Assembly: GCF_000280925.3 (NCBI RefSeq)
Contig: NZ_CP012109.1
Span: 1,054,001 to 1,118,000, forward strand
Source: Myxococcus hansupus
GTDB taxonomy: Bacteria; Myxococcota; Myxococcia; Myxococcales; Myxococcaceae
Direction of reading: 5' to 3'
DNA length: 64,000 nucleotides
The translations under genes and the position numbers were made by a program. Of this stretch, positions 1 to 11,578 are shown piece by piece; position 1 is the first letter of the stretch; each line of letters begins with the position of its first letter. The notes below the pieces were generated by a model. That model was not told where the DNA came from. It made no database searches and worked only from the letters and a program-made list of their open reading frames with translations.

Positions 1-1
1 T

Positions 2-571
2 GCCTACGAGAAGAACGCTCGCGTGGCCTGGGAGTGTGTGTCTTCCAAGGTCAACCTCACGTTGCAGGCCGATGGCCGAACGGACCGCGTGGTCGCGCTC
101 CCCGGGAGCACGGCGCTGGTTGACCTGGTGGAGCGCGTCATCGCGAACGAGGTGCCGGGCATCACCGGCACGACGTCGCAGAAGCTGAACGTGCTCTTCA
201 GCGACAACGTCCACCTGACGCCGCTGGGCTCCTACTTCATGGCCGCGGTCCACCACGCATCCGTGTTCCGGGAGTCCCCGGAGGGCGCGCCAGGGCCCTC
301 GGGCGCGAACGCGGCGACCGTCCAGTCGCTCCAGCGCATCGCGTGGAACTTCGTCAGCGCGTACTACGCGCAGCCCGGCGCCGGTGAGCGGACGATGGCG
401 GACTGCCGCACGCGCATTCCTCGGGATGTCTGCCCTGGCTTCTGGGAGCTGTTGGGGCGGCCCGGCAACACCTCGGGTTGCCAGCGCTACTTCGGCAACG
501 CGACGCCGGGCTCCGGGGGAAATCCCTTCGTCTGGCCCGACCCGAACTGGCAGCCGCTGCCCCCTCCGTAG
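2..571 (+). CDS. SGNH/GDSL-type hydrolase, C-terminal part (5' end outside window)
   Basis: The reading frame is open from the left edge, so the start and the N-terminal Ser-containing block are missing. The visible 189 residues include DNVHLTPLGSYFMAA, which fits the Asp-x-x-His block (block V) that supplies the acid and base of SGNH esterases. A Cys-containing tail with several Gly/Pro turns follows (CRTRIPRDVCPGFWELL, then SGCQRYFGNATPGSGG), and this suggests a secreted protein with disulfides. SGNH enzymes hydrolyse esters on lipids or carbohydrates. The substrate cannot be told from this fragment, and the family call rests on one motif. Confidence 0.55.
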   Translation, partial: AYEKNARVAWECVSSKVNLTLQADGRTDRVVALPGSTALVDLVERVIANEVPGITGTTSQKLNVLFSDNVHLTPLGSYFMAAVHHASVFRESPEGAPGPSGANAATVQSLQRIAWNFVSAYYAQPGAGERTMADCRTRIPRDVCPGFWELLGRPGNTSGCQRYFGNATPGSGGNPFVWPDPNWQPLPPP

Positions 572-584
572 TCAGGGGACGGCG

Positions 585-941
585 TCAGTACGAGAACAGC
601 AGCGGCCTGCACGCTCGCGCCAGTTGGAGCGCATCCCGCGCGAGCGTGTAGGAGTCCCGGTCCTCGGCGTCCAGCCACGCGGCCCGGGCCACGAGGTTGG
701 CCATCTCGAAGCACAGGCTGGCCGTGCGCCGGGCCAGCCGGCTCTCCTTCTGGAGCGCGCGGGCGTTCAGCTCACACAGTTCGGCACACTGGCGGAGCAG
801 GCGTACCACCTCGCCGGACACGGGCTCCCCGCGTTCCACACGGCGGGCCATGCCGGTTTCGCAAGACACCTGACACTGGAGGCTGGCGGCGATGCACCGG
901 GACACATCCGCGTGCGCACCACCGATTCGTGCAGCCAGCAT
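585..941 (-). CDS. Small Cys-rich four-helix-bundle protein (DUF326/copper-storage-like)
   Basis: A 118-residue, mostly helical protein with Cys spaced along the helices: a C-x6-C-x3-C run near the N-terminus (CIAASLQCQVSC), then QCAELC, then single Cys in later helices. That pattern resembles the DUF326/Csp four-helix-bundle copper-binding proteins, although the strict CxxxCxxxC repeat is only partly kept. I chose the ATG at 941 because a strong Shine-Dalgarno (GGAGGAGG) lies 5 bases before it. An in-frame ATG at 956 has no such site. The gene is divergent from the O-methyltransferase at 1041, with an AT-richer promoter gap between them. A metal-buffering role is inferred from the Cys pattern alone. 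Confidence 0.55.
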   Translation of the reverse strand: MLAARIGGAHADVSRCIAASLQCQVSCETGMARRVERGEPVSGEVVRLLRQCAELCELNARALQKESRLARRTASLCFEMANLVARAAWLDAEDRDSYTLARDALQLARACRPLLFSY

Positions 942-1040
942 CGAGGCCTCCTCCATCCAGAGTAATAGCAAAGTTATGCATGAGGCGTCTGACGGCAACT
1001 CGAAGTGGGGGGCCCTCCGGTACGTGCTAATCGATGGGGC

Positions 1041-1682
1041 ATGCCCAAGCTCACCCTCGTTCCCCCTGAAATCGAGGCGTACGTGGACGCGCACACCACG
1101 GCACCCGCGCCTCTCTTCGATGAATTGCGTGATGTCACGTATTCACGGATGTCCTCGCCGCAGATGCAGGTGGGGGCCGTGGAAGGCACCTTCCTGCGGA
1201 TGCTGGTCGCGTTGACTGGCGCGCGGCGCGTGTTGGAAATCGGCACCTTCACGGGGTACTCGGCGCTGATGATGGCCGAGGCGCTCCCGGAGGGCGGCCT
1301 CCTCATCACCTGCGACGTCGACCCCGAGGCCACGGATGTGGCCCGCGGCTTCTTCGCGCGCAGCCCCCACGGGCGCAAAATCGACCTGCGCATGGGGCCC
1401 GCCCTGGACACGCTGAAGACGCTCCAGGCCCCGTTCGACCTGGCGTTCATCGACGCGGACAAGCCGAACTATGCCGCGTATTGGGACGCGGTGCTGCCGC
1501 TGCTGCGGCCCGGCGGGCTCATCGTCGCGGACAACGTGCTGTGGTCGGGCCGGGTGCTCAAGCCGGAGGCGCCCAGTGACCACGCCATCGTGGACTTCAA
1601 CGCGAAGGTGACCGCGGACCCTCGCGTGGAGCACGTGTTGTTGACGGTGCGCGACGGGATGATGCTCGCGCGCAAGCGCTGA
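1041..1682 (+). CDS. Class I SAM-dependent O-methyltransferase (family 3, SafC/CCoAOMT-like)
   Basis: 213 residues, the usual length for cation-dependent catechol/caffeoyl-CoA-type O-methyltransferases. The SAM-binding motif VLEIGTFTG is at residues 64-72. The metal-binding acids are FIDADKPNY (138-140 region) and IVADNVLWSG (DN at 164-165). These enzymes transfer a methyl group to one hydroxyl of a vicinal diol; the myxobacterial SafC of saframycin biosynthesis belongs here. No biosynthetic cluster surrounds this gene, so the substrate is unknown. ATG 1041 is used because the family starts just ahead of the LVPPEIEAYVDAHT helix. The stop lies one base from the stop of the convergent aminopeptidase. 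Confidence 0.9.
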   Translation: MPKLTLVPPEIEAYVDAHTTAPAPLFDELRDVTYSRMSSPQMQVGAVEGTFLRMLVALTGARRVLEIGTFTGYSALMMAEALPEGGLLITCDVDPEATDVARGFFARSPHGRKIDLRMGPALDTLKTLQAPFDLAFIDADKPNYAAYWDAVLPLLRPGGLIVADNVLWSGRVLKPEAPSDHAIVDFNAKVTADPRVEHVLLTVRDGMMLARKR

Positions 1683-1683
1683 C

Positions 1684-4475
<2,792 letters not shown>

Positions 4476-4598
4476 GGGCGCGAGCGGCTTGCCCCACCGC
4501 GCCTCGATGTGTCTGTCTTGAGCGACACCACACTGGCACGGCGCCAGCCACACCGAGGTGCCCGTCTCCCAAGGCGAACAGGCACATGGAGGGGACGA

Positions 4599-4790
4599 CT
4601 CGATGTGCCGCCCACGGCGCCCGGGCACGGCCTGAGCCTCGCCTCGATGCGCCGGCGCCCGGGCACGGCCTGGGCCTCACCTCGATGCGCCGGCGCACGG
4701 CCCGGGCCTCGCCTCGATGCGCTTGCGCTCGGGCACCGCCTGGGCCGCGCCTCGATGCGCCGGCGCCCGGGCAGGACCCGGGCGACCGTG
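4599..4790. repeat. Array of degenerate 32-44-bp GC-rich repeats
   Basis: The gene-free stretch 4476-4792, between the aminopeptidase start and the RNase D stop, holds five spaced copies of a unit that begins ctcgatgcgccggcgc (or a close variant) and continues with cgggcacggcctgggcc. Copies begin at about 4599, 4643, 4681, 4713 and 4751. A weaker relative (ctcgatgtg) is at 4503. The core contains self-complementary blocks (GCGCCGGCGC) able to fold. I see no promoter or gene in it. Confidence 0.8.
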
Positions 4791-4792
4791 AC

Positions 4793-5962
4793 TCAGGCGC
4801 TGAGGACGGGAAACTGCGCCAGCAGGTCCACCAGCGCGGTGCCGTACAGGCGCACCCGCTTCTCCCCGAGATAGGGCACCTGCGCCAGCGCCTCCACGTC
4901 CTGCGGAGGCTTCGCGGCCAGCGCCTCCATCAGCGGATTGGTGAGCACCACGCTGGGCGTCACCTTGCGCTCGGTGGCCTTCTCCACGCGGAACGTCTTG
5001 AGGGCCTCCTCGCGCTTGCGCTTGTTGGTGTCGCGCGGGCCCTTGGCCTCGCGCTCCGGCGCCAGCTCGCCCCGGCGGGACTTCTCCAACTGCTCCCGGA
5101 CCAACGCGAGCAGCTCGTCCCCGTGGGTGCGCACGAAGGAGCCCCGCACGCCGGCCATGCGCGCCAGCTCCTTCTGCGTGGTGGGCAGCTTCGCCGCGAT
5201 GTCCCCCAGCGCCATGTTGGAGAGCATCCGCCCCATGGGGACGTTCTCCTTCTCCGCCCACTCCAGCCGCTTGCGGTGCAGCACCTGGGCAATGGCGTGG
5301 GCCAGCGTGAGCTGCGTGGGGTTCAGCCCGCTGCGAGGCAGCTTGGGCTTGTAGTCCGCGCCCACGTCGGGACGGGCCGCCGCCTCGTCACACATGCGCA
5401 CGCAGTCCAAGAGGACCTCCTCCAGGATGTCGGCCTCGCGGCAGGCGTCGCGCACCTGGCGGCCCAGCTCGCACAGGTAGCGTACATCATTGGCGATGTA
5501 CTCCCGCATGCCCGGGGGCAGGGGGCGGATGGAGAAATCAGACTGCTGGTGCTCCTTCGGCAGCTCCACGCCCAGGCGTTCCCGGGCGAGGTCGGCCAGG
5601 CCCACCTTGGGCCAGCCGAGCAGGGTGGCGGCCCGGTGGGTGTCGAAGAGGCCCTGGACCCGGACTCCCACCTCGGCCAGGAACTGCAAATCCCCCTGGG
5701 CGGCGTGGAAGAACTTCGTGCGCGCCGGGTCGGCCATCAGCGGGGCGAGCATGTCCGGCACCACGCCCGGCTGGAGCGTGTCCAGCAGGAAGACTTCGGC
5801 GTCGGTGGCGAGCTGGAGGAAGCACAGCCGGGCGCGGAAGGCATGCATGGAGTCCGCCTCCAGGTCCACGGCGATTTCACGCGCCTGCTCCAACTGGCGG
5901 GTGGCGCGCTCTTCGCCCTCGGCATCCACTACGTCAACGGCACCTTCTGGGTAGGTCGGCAT
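4793..5962 (-). CDS. rnd: Ribonuclease D (DEDDy 3'-5' exoribonuclease with HRDC domains)
   Basis: 389 residues, normal for RNase D. The exonuclease motifs are visible: Exo I AVDLEAD (D33, E35), Exo II HAAQGDLQFL (D91) and Exo III YIANDVRYL (Y155, D159), so the DEDDy set is complete. A first HRDC domain starts near residue 225 (LTLAHAIAQVLHRKRLEWAE) and a second lies at the C-terminus. RNase D trims tRNA 3' ends and other structured RNAs in the cytoplasm. The gene is divergent from ttcA with only 65 bp between them, so two tRNA-maturation genes share one promoter region. Confidence 0.93.
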   Translation of the reverse strand: MPTYPEGAVDVVDAEGEERATRQLEQAREIAVDLEADSMHAFRARLCFLQLATDAEVFLLDTLQPGVVPDMLAPLMADPARTKFFHAAQGDLQFLAEVGVRVQGLFDTHRAATLLGWPKVGLADLARERLGVELPKEHQQSDFSIRPLPPGMREYIANDVRYLCELGRQVRDACREADILEEVLLDCVRMCDEAAARPDVGADYKPKLPRSGLNPTQLTLAHAIAQVLHRKRLEWAEKENVPMGRMLSNMALGDIAAKLPTTQKELARMAGVRGSFVRTHGDELLALVREQLEKSRRGELAPEREAKGPRDTNKRKREEALKTFRVEKATERKVTPSVVLTNPLMEALAAKPPQDVEALAQVPYLGEKRVRLYGTALVDLLAQFPVLSA

Positions 5963-6027
5963 CGCGGCGGGCAGGGTAGCGGACCGGGCCTTGGGATTGA
6001 GGTGTTTTTTCCCGGGCCGCCGCTAGG

Positions 6028-6882
6028 ATGGCCGCGCCGATGAACGACGTCCAGCGCTTGGAAAAGACCCTGCTTGGCCACATGGGCCGGGCCATCGCGG
6101 ATCACCGCCTCATCGAGGACGGGGACCGCATCATGGTGGGCGTGTCCGGAGGCAAGGACTCCTACACGATGCTGCACCTCCTGCGGGAGCTGCAGCGACG
6201 CGCGCCTGTGAAGTTCGAGTTGCTGGCGGTGAACCTGGACCAGGGCCACCCCGGCTTCCCCGCGGACAAGCTGGAGGCGTACTTCCAGCGTGAGGGCTAC
6301 GCGTACAAGCTGTTGAAAGAGGACACCTACAGCATCGTCCTGGAGAAGACGCCCCCGGGAAAGACGCAGTGCTCGGTGTGCTCGCGCATGCGGCGCGGCA
6401 TCCTCTACACGGCGGCGGTGGAGCTGGGCTGCACGAAGATCGCCCTGGGACACCACCGGGACGACCTCATCCACACGCTCCTGTTGAACCTCTTCTTCGC
6501 CGGCTCCATCAAGGCGATGCCGCCGCTCTTGCGCAGCGACGACGGGCGCAACGTGGTCATCCGCCCGCTGTGCTACGCGGCGGAGAAGGACATCGCGAAG
6601 TTCGCGGAGCTGATGCAGTTCCCCATCATCCCCTGTGACTTGTGTGGCACGCAGGAGAACCTCCAGCGCAAGCGGATGCAGCGCCTGATGGAGGAGCTGG
6701 GCAAGGAGATTCCCAACGTCCGCCAGAGCGTGCTCAACGCCATGGCGAACGTGCGGCCGACGCACCTGCTGGACAAGACGCTCAACCCCAACCCGCTGGA
6801 AGCCAGCGAGGATGGGGCCACGACGACCGAACCGAAGGACACTCAAGGGAGCGCCAGCCCATGGCTCGAGAGCAGGCAATGA
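6028..6882 (+). CDS. ttcA: tRNA 2-thiocytidine biosynthesis protein TtcA
   Basis: 284 residues. The PP-loop SGGKDS is at 40-45, and the [4Fe-4S] cysteines are CSVC (115, 118) and CDLC (203, 206). This matches TtcA, which thiolates C32 of certain tRNAs using ATP, a persulfide donor and an Fe-S cluster. The lysine-rich cluster-2 Cys pair separates it from TilS. An ATG at 6040 (MNDVQ) is an alternative start. The 3' end overlaps the next gene, which suggests co-transcription with the TerB-like protein and the PhnD-like gene. Confidence 0.93.
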   Translation: MAAPMNDVQRLEKTLLGHMGRAIADHRLIEDGDRIMVGVSGGKDSYTMLHLLRELQRRAPVKFELLAVNLDQGHPGFPADKLEAYFQREGYAYKLLKEDTYSIVLEKTPPGKTQCSVCSRMRRGILYTAAVELGCTKIALGHHRDDLIHTLLLNLFFAGSIKAMPPLLRSDDGRNVVIRPLCYAAEKDIAKFAELMQFPIIPCDLCGTQENLQRKRMQRLMEELGKEIPNVRQSVLNAMANVRPTHLLDKTLNPNPLEASEDGATTTEPKDTQGSASPWLESRQ

Positions 6883-7685
6883 AGGCGCGCAACGACCGCA
6901 ACGGCGCGCTGGTGGAGGCGATGTTGCTGGCCGCGATGGCGGACGGGCGCGTGTCGCAGCGGGAGATGCAGACGTTGCTCAGCCGCGTGCTGGAGCGCCC
7001 GGAGTTCGAAGGCACGCGCCCGGACGAGCTCAACGCGCTGGTGGAGTCCAGCGCCGCGCGGCTGTCGGAGGCCAAGAACCTGGAGGACGTGCTCGCGTCG
7101 CTGCGGCGCCGCCTGCCGGACCACAAGAACCGGATGCTGGCCTTCGGGCTGGCGGCGGCGGTGGCGCTGGCGGACCAGCGGGCCACGCGCGACGAGCTGG
7201 GCCTGCTCAAGACGTTCCAGGCCGCGCTGGGCATCTCCGAGGACGAGGTGGCGCAGATCATCGACGTCATCGAGAACGGCGGCAGCCTGGCGGAGGCGCT
7301 GGGCGAGCCGCTGGAGCGGCTGTTCGCGGAGGTCATGGTGCTGGTGAGCGCCGCGGACGGGAAGCTCCAGGAGGCGGAGGCCCGGGCGCTGGTGGAGAGC
7401 TTCGCGGCGGACCCCCTCTTCGAGAACGTCAGCCCGGAGCGGGCCCAGAGCTTCGTGAGTGAGTCCGTGGCGGCGCTCGCCGCCGAGGGCCTGCCGCAGC
7501 GACTCCAGGTCCTGGCTCACGGCCTGACGACGCACGCCCAGCGAACGAAGGCGTTCCGGCTGGCCACCAAGATTGCCCATGCGGGCGGCTCGCCGAGCCA
7601 TCCAGAGCAGCGAATCCTGGATATGCTTCAAGCCACCTTCGGTCTCGCCGACGATGAAGTGGCGCGCCTGGGCAGGGAGGGGTAG
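6861..7685 (+). CDS. TerB-family protein
   Basis: 274 residues, entirely helical and without a signal peptide. Two related all-helical halves can be seen, each with the TerB-like pattern of a small helical bundle carrying acidic residues ([25 protein letters not shown] near the N-terminus, [24 protein letters not shown] later). TerB domains bind metal and were named from tellurite resistance, but in most genomes their job is unknown. ATG 6861 has an AAGGGAG Shine-Dalgarno 9 bases upstream and overlaps ttcA by 22 bases. A second ATG at 6879 overlaps the ttcA stop as ATGA and is also possible. The next gene follows after 11 bases. Confidence 0.8.
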   Translation: MAREQAMKARNDRNGALVEAMLLAAMADGRVSQREMQTLLSRVLERPEFEGTRPDELNALVESSAARLSEAKNLEDVLASLRRRLPDHKNRMLAFGLAAAVALADQRATRDELGLLKTFQAALGISEDEVAQIIDVIENGGSLAEALGEPLERLFAEVMVLVSAADGKLQEAEARALVESFAADPLFENVSPERAQSFVSESVAALAAEGLPQRLQVLAHGLTTHAQRTKAFRLATKIAHAGGSPSHPEQRILDMLQATFGLADDEVARLGREG

Positions 7686-7696
7686 TTAGGGGGGCG

Positions 7697-8521
7697 ATGA
7701 CCCTGCAAGCCCCCTCGACGCCCCGGCATTCCTTCCGGTTCGGGCTGCCCCCTTCACTGGGCAGCGAGACGGCGCGAGAGCGCGCGGACAGGCTCGCCTC
7801 ATTCCTCCAGCGCGCGCTGGGCAAGCTGGTGGAGGTGAGCGTCGCGTCCAGCTACGAGACGCTCGCCAAGGACCTGTTGTCGGGCCGCGCCGATGCCGCC
7901 TGGGCCCCGCCGTTCGTCTGCGCGCGGATGGAGGCCATGGGCGTGCGGGTGGTGGTGCGCGGTGTCCGCCGCGGCATGTCGTCCTACCGGGCCGCCCTGG
8001 TGTGCCGGGCGGGCGCGGGCCTCACGGTGGAGCGGCTCAAGGGCACCTCCGCTGTCTGGGTGGACCGGGATTCGGTGGCGGGCTACCTGCTGCCCACCGC
8101 CTACCTCAAGACGCAGGGGCTGGAGCCCTCGCGGGCCTTCTTCGCGCAGCACTTCGCGGGCTCGTATCAGGGCGCGCTGGAGTCGGTGCTGGACGGCAAG
8201 GCGGATGTCACGAGCGTGTTCTGCCCTCCGGCGTCCACGGGGCTGTCCTTCGCCACGGGCGTGGAGGACGTGCTGGGCGCGGGCGCGGGGCGGCGCTTCG
8301 AGCTCATCGCCTACACCGACGAGGCGCCCAACGACGGCGTCCCGGTGGCCATGGGCCTTCCGCCGCAGTTGGTGAGCTCGCTGGAGTCGACGCTGCTGAG
8401 CCTCCAGTCGTCTCCGGATGGGCAGGCGCTCTTGAAGGACATCTTCAACGCGGAGCGCTTCGAAACGGCCCCTCGCATGGGCTACCGGGCGCTCTACCGG
8501 GTGGCGCTGGCGAGCCTGTAG
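7697..8521 (+). CDS. PhnD-like periplasmic-binding-fold protein without a signal peptide
   Basis: 274 residues with the fold pattern of phosphate/phosphonate ABC substrate-binding proteins (PhnD/TauT type II): an opening beta strand (FRFGLPPSLG), LLSGRADAAWAPPFVCARM, then the second lobe with VWVDRDSVAGYLLPTAYL and ADVTSVFCPPAS. No signal peptide or lipobox is present and no ABC permease is nearby, so it may act as a cytoplasmic ligand sensor and not as a transport receptor. It follows the TerB-like gene by 11 bases and ends 3 bases before the convergent mdtC stop. The ligand is unknown. Confidence 0.75.
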   Translation: MTLQAPSTPRHSFRFGLPPSLGSETARERADRLASFLQRALGKLVEVSVASSYETLAKDLLSGRADAAWAPPFVCARMEAMGVRVVVRGVRRGMSSYRAALVCRAGAGLTVERLKGTSAVWVDRDSVAGYLLPTAYLKTQGLEPSRAFFAQHFAGSYQGALESVLDGKADVTSVFCPPASTGLSFATGVEDVLGAGAGRRFELIAYTDEAPNDGVPVAMGLPPQLVSSLESTLLSLQSSPDGQALLKDIFNAERFETAPRMGYRALYRVALASL

Positions 8522-8524
8522 CCG

Positions 8525-11500
8525 TCACGGGCCCTTCCTCCGGGTGGCGGCGCGGCGCTTCGCCAGCCGGTCCAGCTCCAGGTACACGACGGGCGTCGTG
8601 AACAGGGTCAGGAGTTGGGAGAGCACCAGCCCCCCGACGATGGCGATGCCCAGCGGGCGGCGGAACTCCGAGCCCGCGCCCTGGCCCAACGCCAGCGGGA
8701 GGCCGCCCAGGATGGCCGCCAGCGTGGTCATCAGGATGGGGCGCAAGCGCACCCGGCAGGCGCCGCGGATGGCCTCGCGCGCGGAGAGCCCCTGGCCGCG
8801 CTCGGCCTCCAGCGCGAAGTCCACCAGCAGGATGCCGTTCTTCTTCACGATGCCGATGAGCAGGATGATGCCGATGAGCGCGATGAGCGTCAGCTCCATC
8901 CGAAACAGGAGCAGGGCCAGCAGCGCGCCGACCCCCGCCGAGGGCAGCGTGGAGAGGATGGTGAGCGGGTGGACGTAGCTCTCGTAGAGGATGCCCAGCA
9001 CGATGTAGACGGCGACCAGCGCGGCGAGCACCAGGTACGGCTCATTGCGCAGTGACTCCGTGAAGAGCTGCGCCGTTCCCTGGAAGCTGGCGGTGATGCT
9101 CGCCGGAAGGCCCAGTTCCGCCTGCGCCCGGTGGATGGCGTTCACCGCCTGGCCCAACGCCACGCCCGGCGCCAGGTTGAAGGACAGGGTCACCGCGGGG
9201 AACTGGCCCTGGTGATTCACGGACAACAGCATCGGCTCGGGCTGGAAGCGCACCAGCGTGGAGAGCGGCACCACGGCGCCCGAAGGTGCTTTCACGAACA
9301 GGTCCTGGAGCGCCTCGGGATACGCGGCCTGCGCCGGGTCCACCTCCAGCACGACGCGGTACTGCGTGGTGGGCGTGAAGAGGGTGGCGACCTGCCGCTG
9401 GCCGAAGGCGTCGTACAGCGCCTGGTCGATGGCCGCGGGGGTGATGCCCAGGCGTGACGCGGTGTCCCGGTCGATGGTCCCCATGAGCTGGAGCCCGTTC
9501 ACCTGCTGGTCGCTGGCCACGTCGCGCAGCTCGGGGAGTTTCCGGAGCGTGTCCAGCATGCGGGGCGCCCACGTCTGGAGGGTGCCCAGGTCCTGGTCCT
9601 GGAGGGAGTACTGGTACTGCGTGCGGGACAGCCGCCCGCCGATGCGCACGTCCTGGACGGACTGGAGGAAGACCTGGATGCCGGGCACCCGCGAGAGCTG
9701 GGCGCGCAGCTCGGCGATGACCTGGTCGGCGCTCTGCGTCCGCTCGCCTCGGGGCTTGAGCTCGATGAAGGCGTTGCCGGAGTTGAGGGTGGAGGTGCCG
9801 CCGATGAACGACGTGGCGTTGTGGACGGCCGGGTGCCGCCGGATGACCGCGTTGGCGGCCTCCTGCCGCGCCTTCATCGCCGGGAAGGAGATGTCCTGGG
9901 GGCCGTCCGAGATGCCGGTGAGGTTGCCCGTGTCCTGCTGGGGAAAGAGTCCCTTGGGGATGGCGACGTAGAGGTAGAGGTTGAGGACGATGGTGGCCGC
10001 CAGCACCAGCAGCGTGAGCGTGGGGTGGTCCAGGACCGCGCCGAGCGCCCGGTCATAGGTCCGTTGCACGCGCTCGAAGAGCGTGGCGCGCCGGCGGTGC
10101 TCCGGGCGGAGCAGCCGCGAGGCCATCATCGGCGTCAGCGTGAGGGACACCACGGCGGAGACCGCGATGGCCACGCTGAGGGTGACGGCGAACTCCCGGA
10201 AGATGCGCCCGACGATGCCGCCCATCAGCAGCAGGGGGATGAAGACGGCCAGCAGGGACGCGGTGATGGAGAGGATGGTGAAGCCAATCTGCCGCGAGCC
10301 CCGGAGCGCGGCCTGCAGCGGCGTGTCGCCCTCCTCGATGTAGCGGGCGACGTTCTCCGTGACGACGATGGCGTCATCAATCACGAAGCCGGTGGAGATG
10401 GTGAGCGCCATCAGCGACAGGTTGTCGAGGCTGTAGCCGCACAGGAACATGACGCCGAAGGTCCCAATCAACGCCAGCGGCACGGCGACGCTGGGGATGA
10501 GCGTGGCGCGCACGCTGTGCAGGAAGGCGAACACCACCAACACCACCAACACCACGCTGAGCACCAGGGTGCGCTTCACGTCGGCAACCGAGGCGCGGAT
10601 GGAGCTGCTCCGGTCCAGCGCCACCCGGACGTCGATGGCGGGGGAGATGGCCTGGGTGATGGAGGGGAGCAGCGCCTTCACGCGCTCGATGACCTCGATG
10701 ATGTTGGCGCCAGGCTGGCGGCGGATGATGAGGGAGATGGTGCGCTCGCCGTTGGTCCACGCGGCCACGCGCACGTTCTCCACGCTGTCGAAGGCGCGGC
10801 CCACGTCCCTCAAGCGCAGCGGGGCGCCCGCGTTCGTGGCGAGGACGATGTCCTCGTAGGCGCGGGCCTCCAGGAGTTGGTCGTTCGCGCCGAACACCAG
10901 GGACTGCTCGGGGCCGTTGAGCAGGCCCTTGGGCCGGTCGACGCTGGCCTGCTCCAGCGCGGTGCGCACGTCCTCCAGGCCCAGCCCCACGCCCGCCAGG
11001 GCCTGGGGGTTCACCTGGACGCGGATGGCGGGCTGCTGGCCACCGCCCACGAAGACCTGCCCCACGCCCTGGACCTGGGCCACCTTCTGCGCGAGCACGT
11101 TGTTGGCCGCGTCGTAGACCTGGGCCAGGGGGAGCGTCTTCGACGTCAGCGACAGGATGAGGATGGGGGCGTCCGCGGGGTTCACCTTCCGGTAGGTGGG
11201 GCGGCTGGGCAGGTTGGTGGGCAGGTCGCCTCCGGCCGCGTTGATGGCCGCTTGCACGTCCCTTCCCGCGGAGTCCACGTCGCGGCTCAGGTCGAACTGG
11301 AGCGTGATGGACGTGTTGCCCGTCGTGCTGGTGGAGGTGATTTCGTTGATGCCCGCGATGCGTCCGAAGCGCCGCTCCAGGGGCGTGGCGACCGCGGACG
11401 CCATGATTTCGGGGCTGGCGCCAGGGAGCGCGGCCGTGACGTTGATGGTGGGGAAGTCGACGTCGGGCAGGGGCGCCACGGGGAGCTGGGTGTAGGCCGT

Positions 11501-11578
11501 CGCGCCGCCCAGGAGGATGGCCACGGCGAGCAGCGACGTGGCGATGGGGCGGCGGATGAAGGGCCCGGAGAGGTTCAT
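8525..11578 (-). CDS. mdtC: RND multidrug efflux permease, MdtC-like
   Basis: 1017 residues, the length of E. coli MdtC, starting FIRRPIATSLLAVAILLGG and continuing LPVAPLPDVDFPTINV as in MdtC. Twelve membrane segments and two large periplasmic loops are expected. The proton-relay residues are present: the Asp pair in GFVIDDAIVVTENVARYIEEG (TM4) and the Lys in GIVKKNGILLVDFALEAERG (TM10). It is the last gene of the operon and its ATGA start overlaps the end of the MdtB-like gene. In E. coli, MdtB and MdtC form a mixed trimer that exports bile salts and novobiocin. Confidence 0.93.
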   Translation of the reverse strand: MNLSGPFIRRPIATSLLAVAILLGGATAYTQLPVAPLPDVDFPTINVTAALPGASPEIMASAVATPLERRFGRIAGINEITSTSTTGNTSITLQFDLSRDVDSAGRDVQAAINAAGGDLPTNLPSRPTYRKVNPADAPILILSLTSKTLPLAQVYDAANNVLAQKVAQVQGVGQVFVGGGQQPAIRVQVNPQALAGVGLGLEDVRTALEQASVDRPKGLLNGPEQSLVFGANDQLLEARAYEDIVLATNAGAPLRLRDVGRAFDSVENVRVAAWTNGERTISLIIRRQPGANIIEVIERVKALLPSITQAISPAIDVRVALDRSSSIRASVADVKRTLVLSVVLVVLVVFAFLHSVRATLIPSVAVPLALIGTFGVMFLCGYSLDNLSLMALTISTGFVIDDAIVVTENVARYIEEGDTPLQAALRGSRQIGFTILSITASLLAVFIPLLLMGGIVGRIFREFAVTLSVAIAVSAVVSLTLTPMMASRLLRPEHRRRATLFERVQRTYDRALGAVLDHPTLTLLVLAATIVLNLYLYVAIPKGLFPQQDTGNLTGISDGPQDISFPAMKARQEAANAVIRRHPAVHNATSFIGGTSTLNSGNAFIELKPRGERTQSADQVIAELRAQLSRVPGIQVFLQSVQDVRIGGRLSRTQYQYSLQDQDLGTLQTWAPRMLDTLRKLPELRDVASDQQVNGLQLMGTIDRDTASRLGITPAAIDQALYDAFGQRQVATLFTPTTQYRVVLEVDPAQAAYPEALQDLFVKAPSGAVVPLSTLVRFQPEPMLLSVNHQGQFPAVTLSFNLAPGVALGQAVNAIHRAQAELGLPASITASFQGTAQLFTESLRNEPYLVLAALVAVYIVLGILYESYVHPLTILSTLPSAGVGALLALLLFRMELTLIALIGIILLIGIVKKNGILLVDFALEAERGQGLSAREAIRGACRVRLRPILMTTLAAILGGLPLALGQGAGSEFRRPLGIAIVGGLVLSQLLTLFTTPVVYLELDRLAKRRAATRRKGP

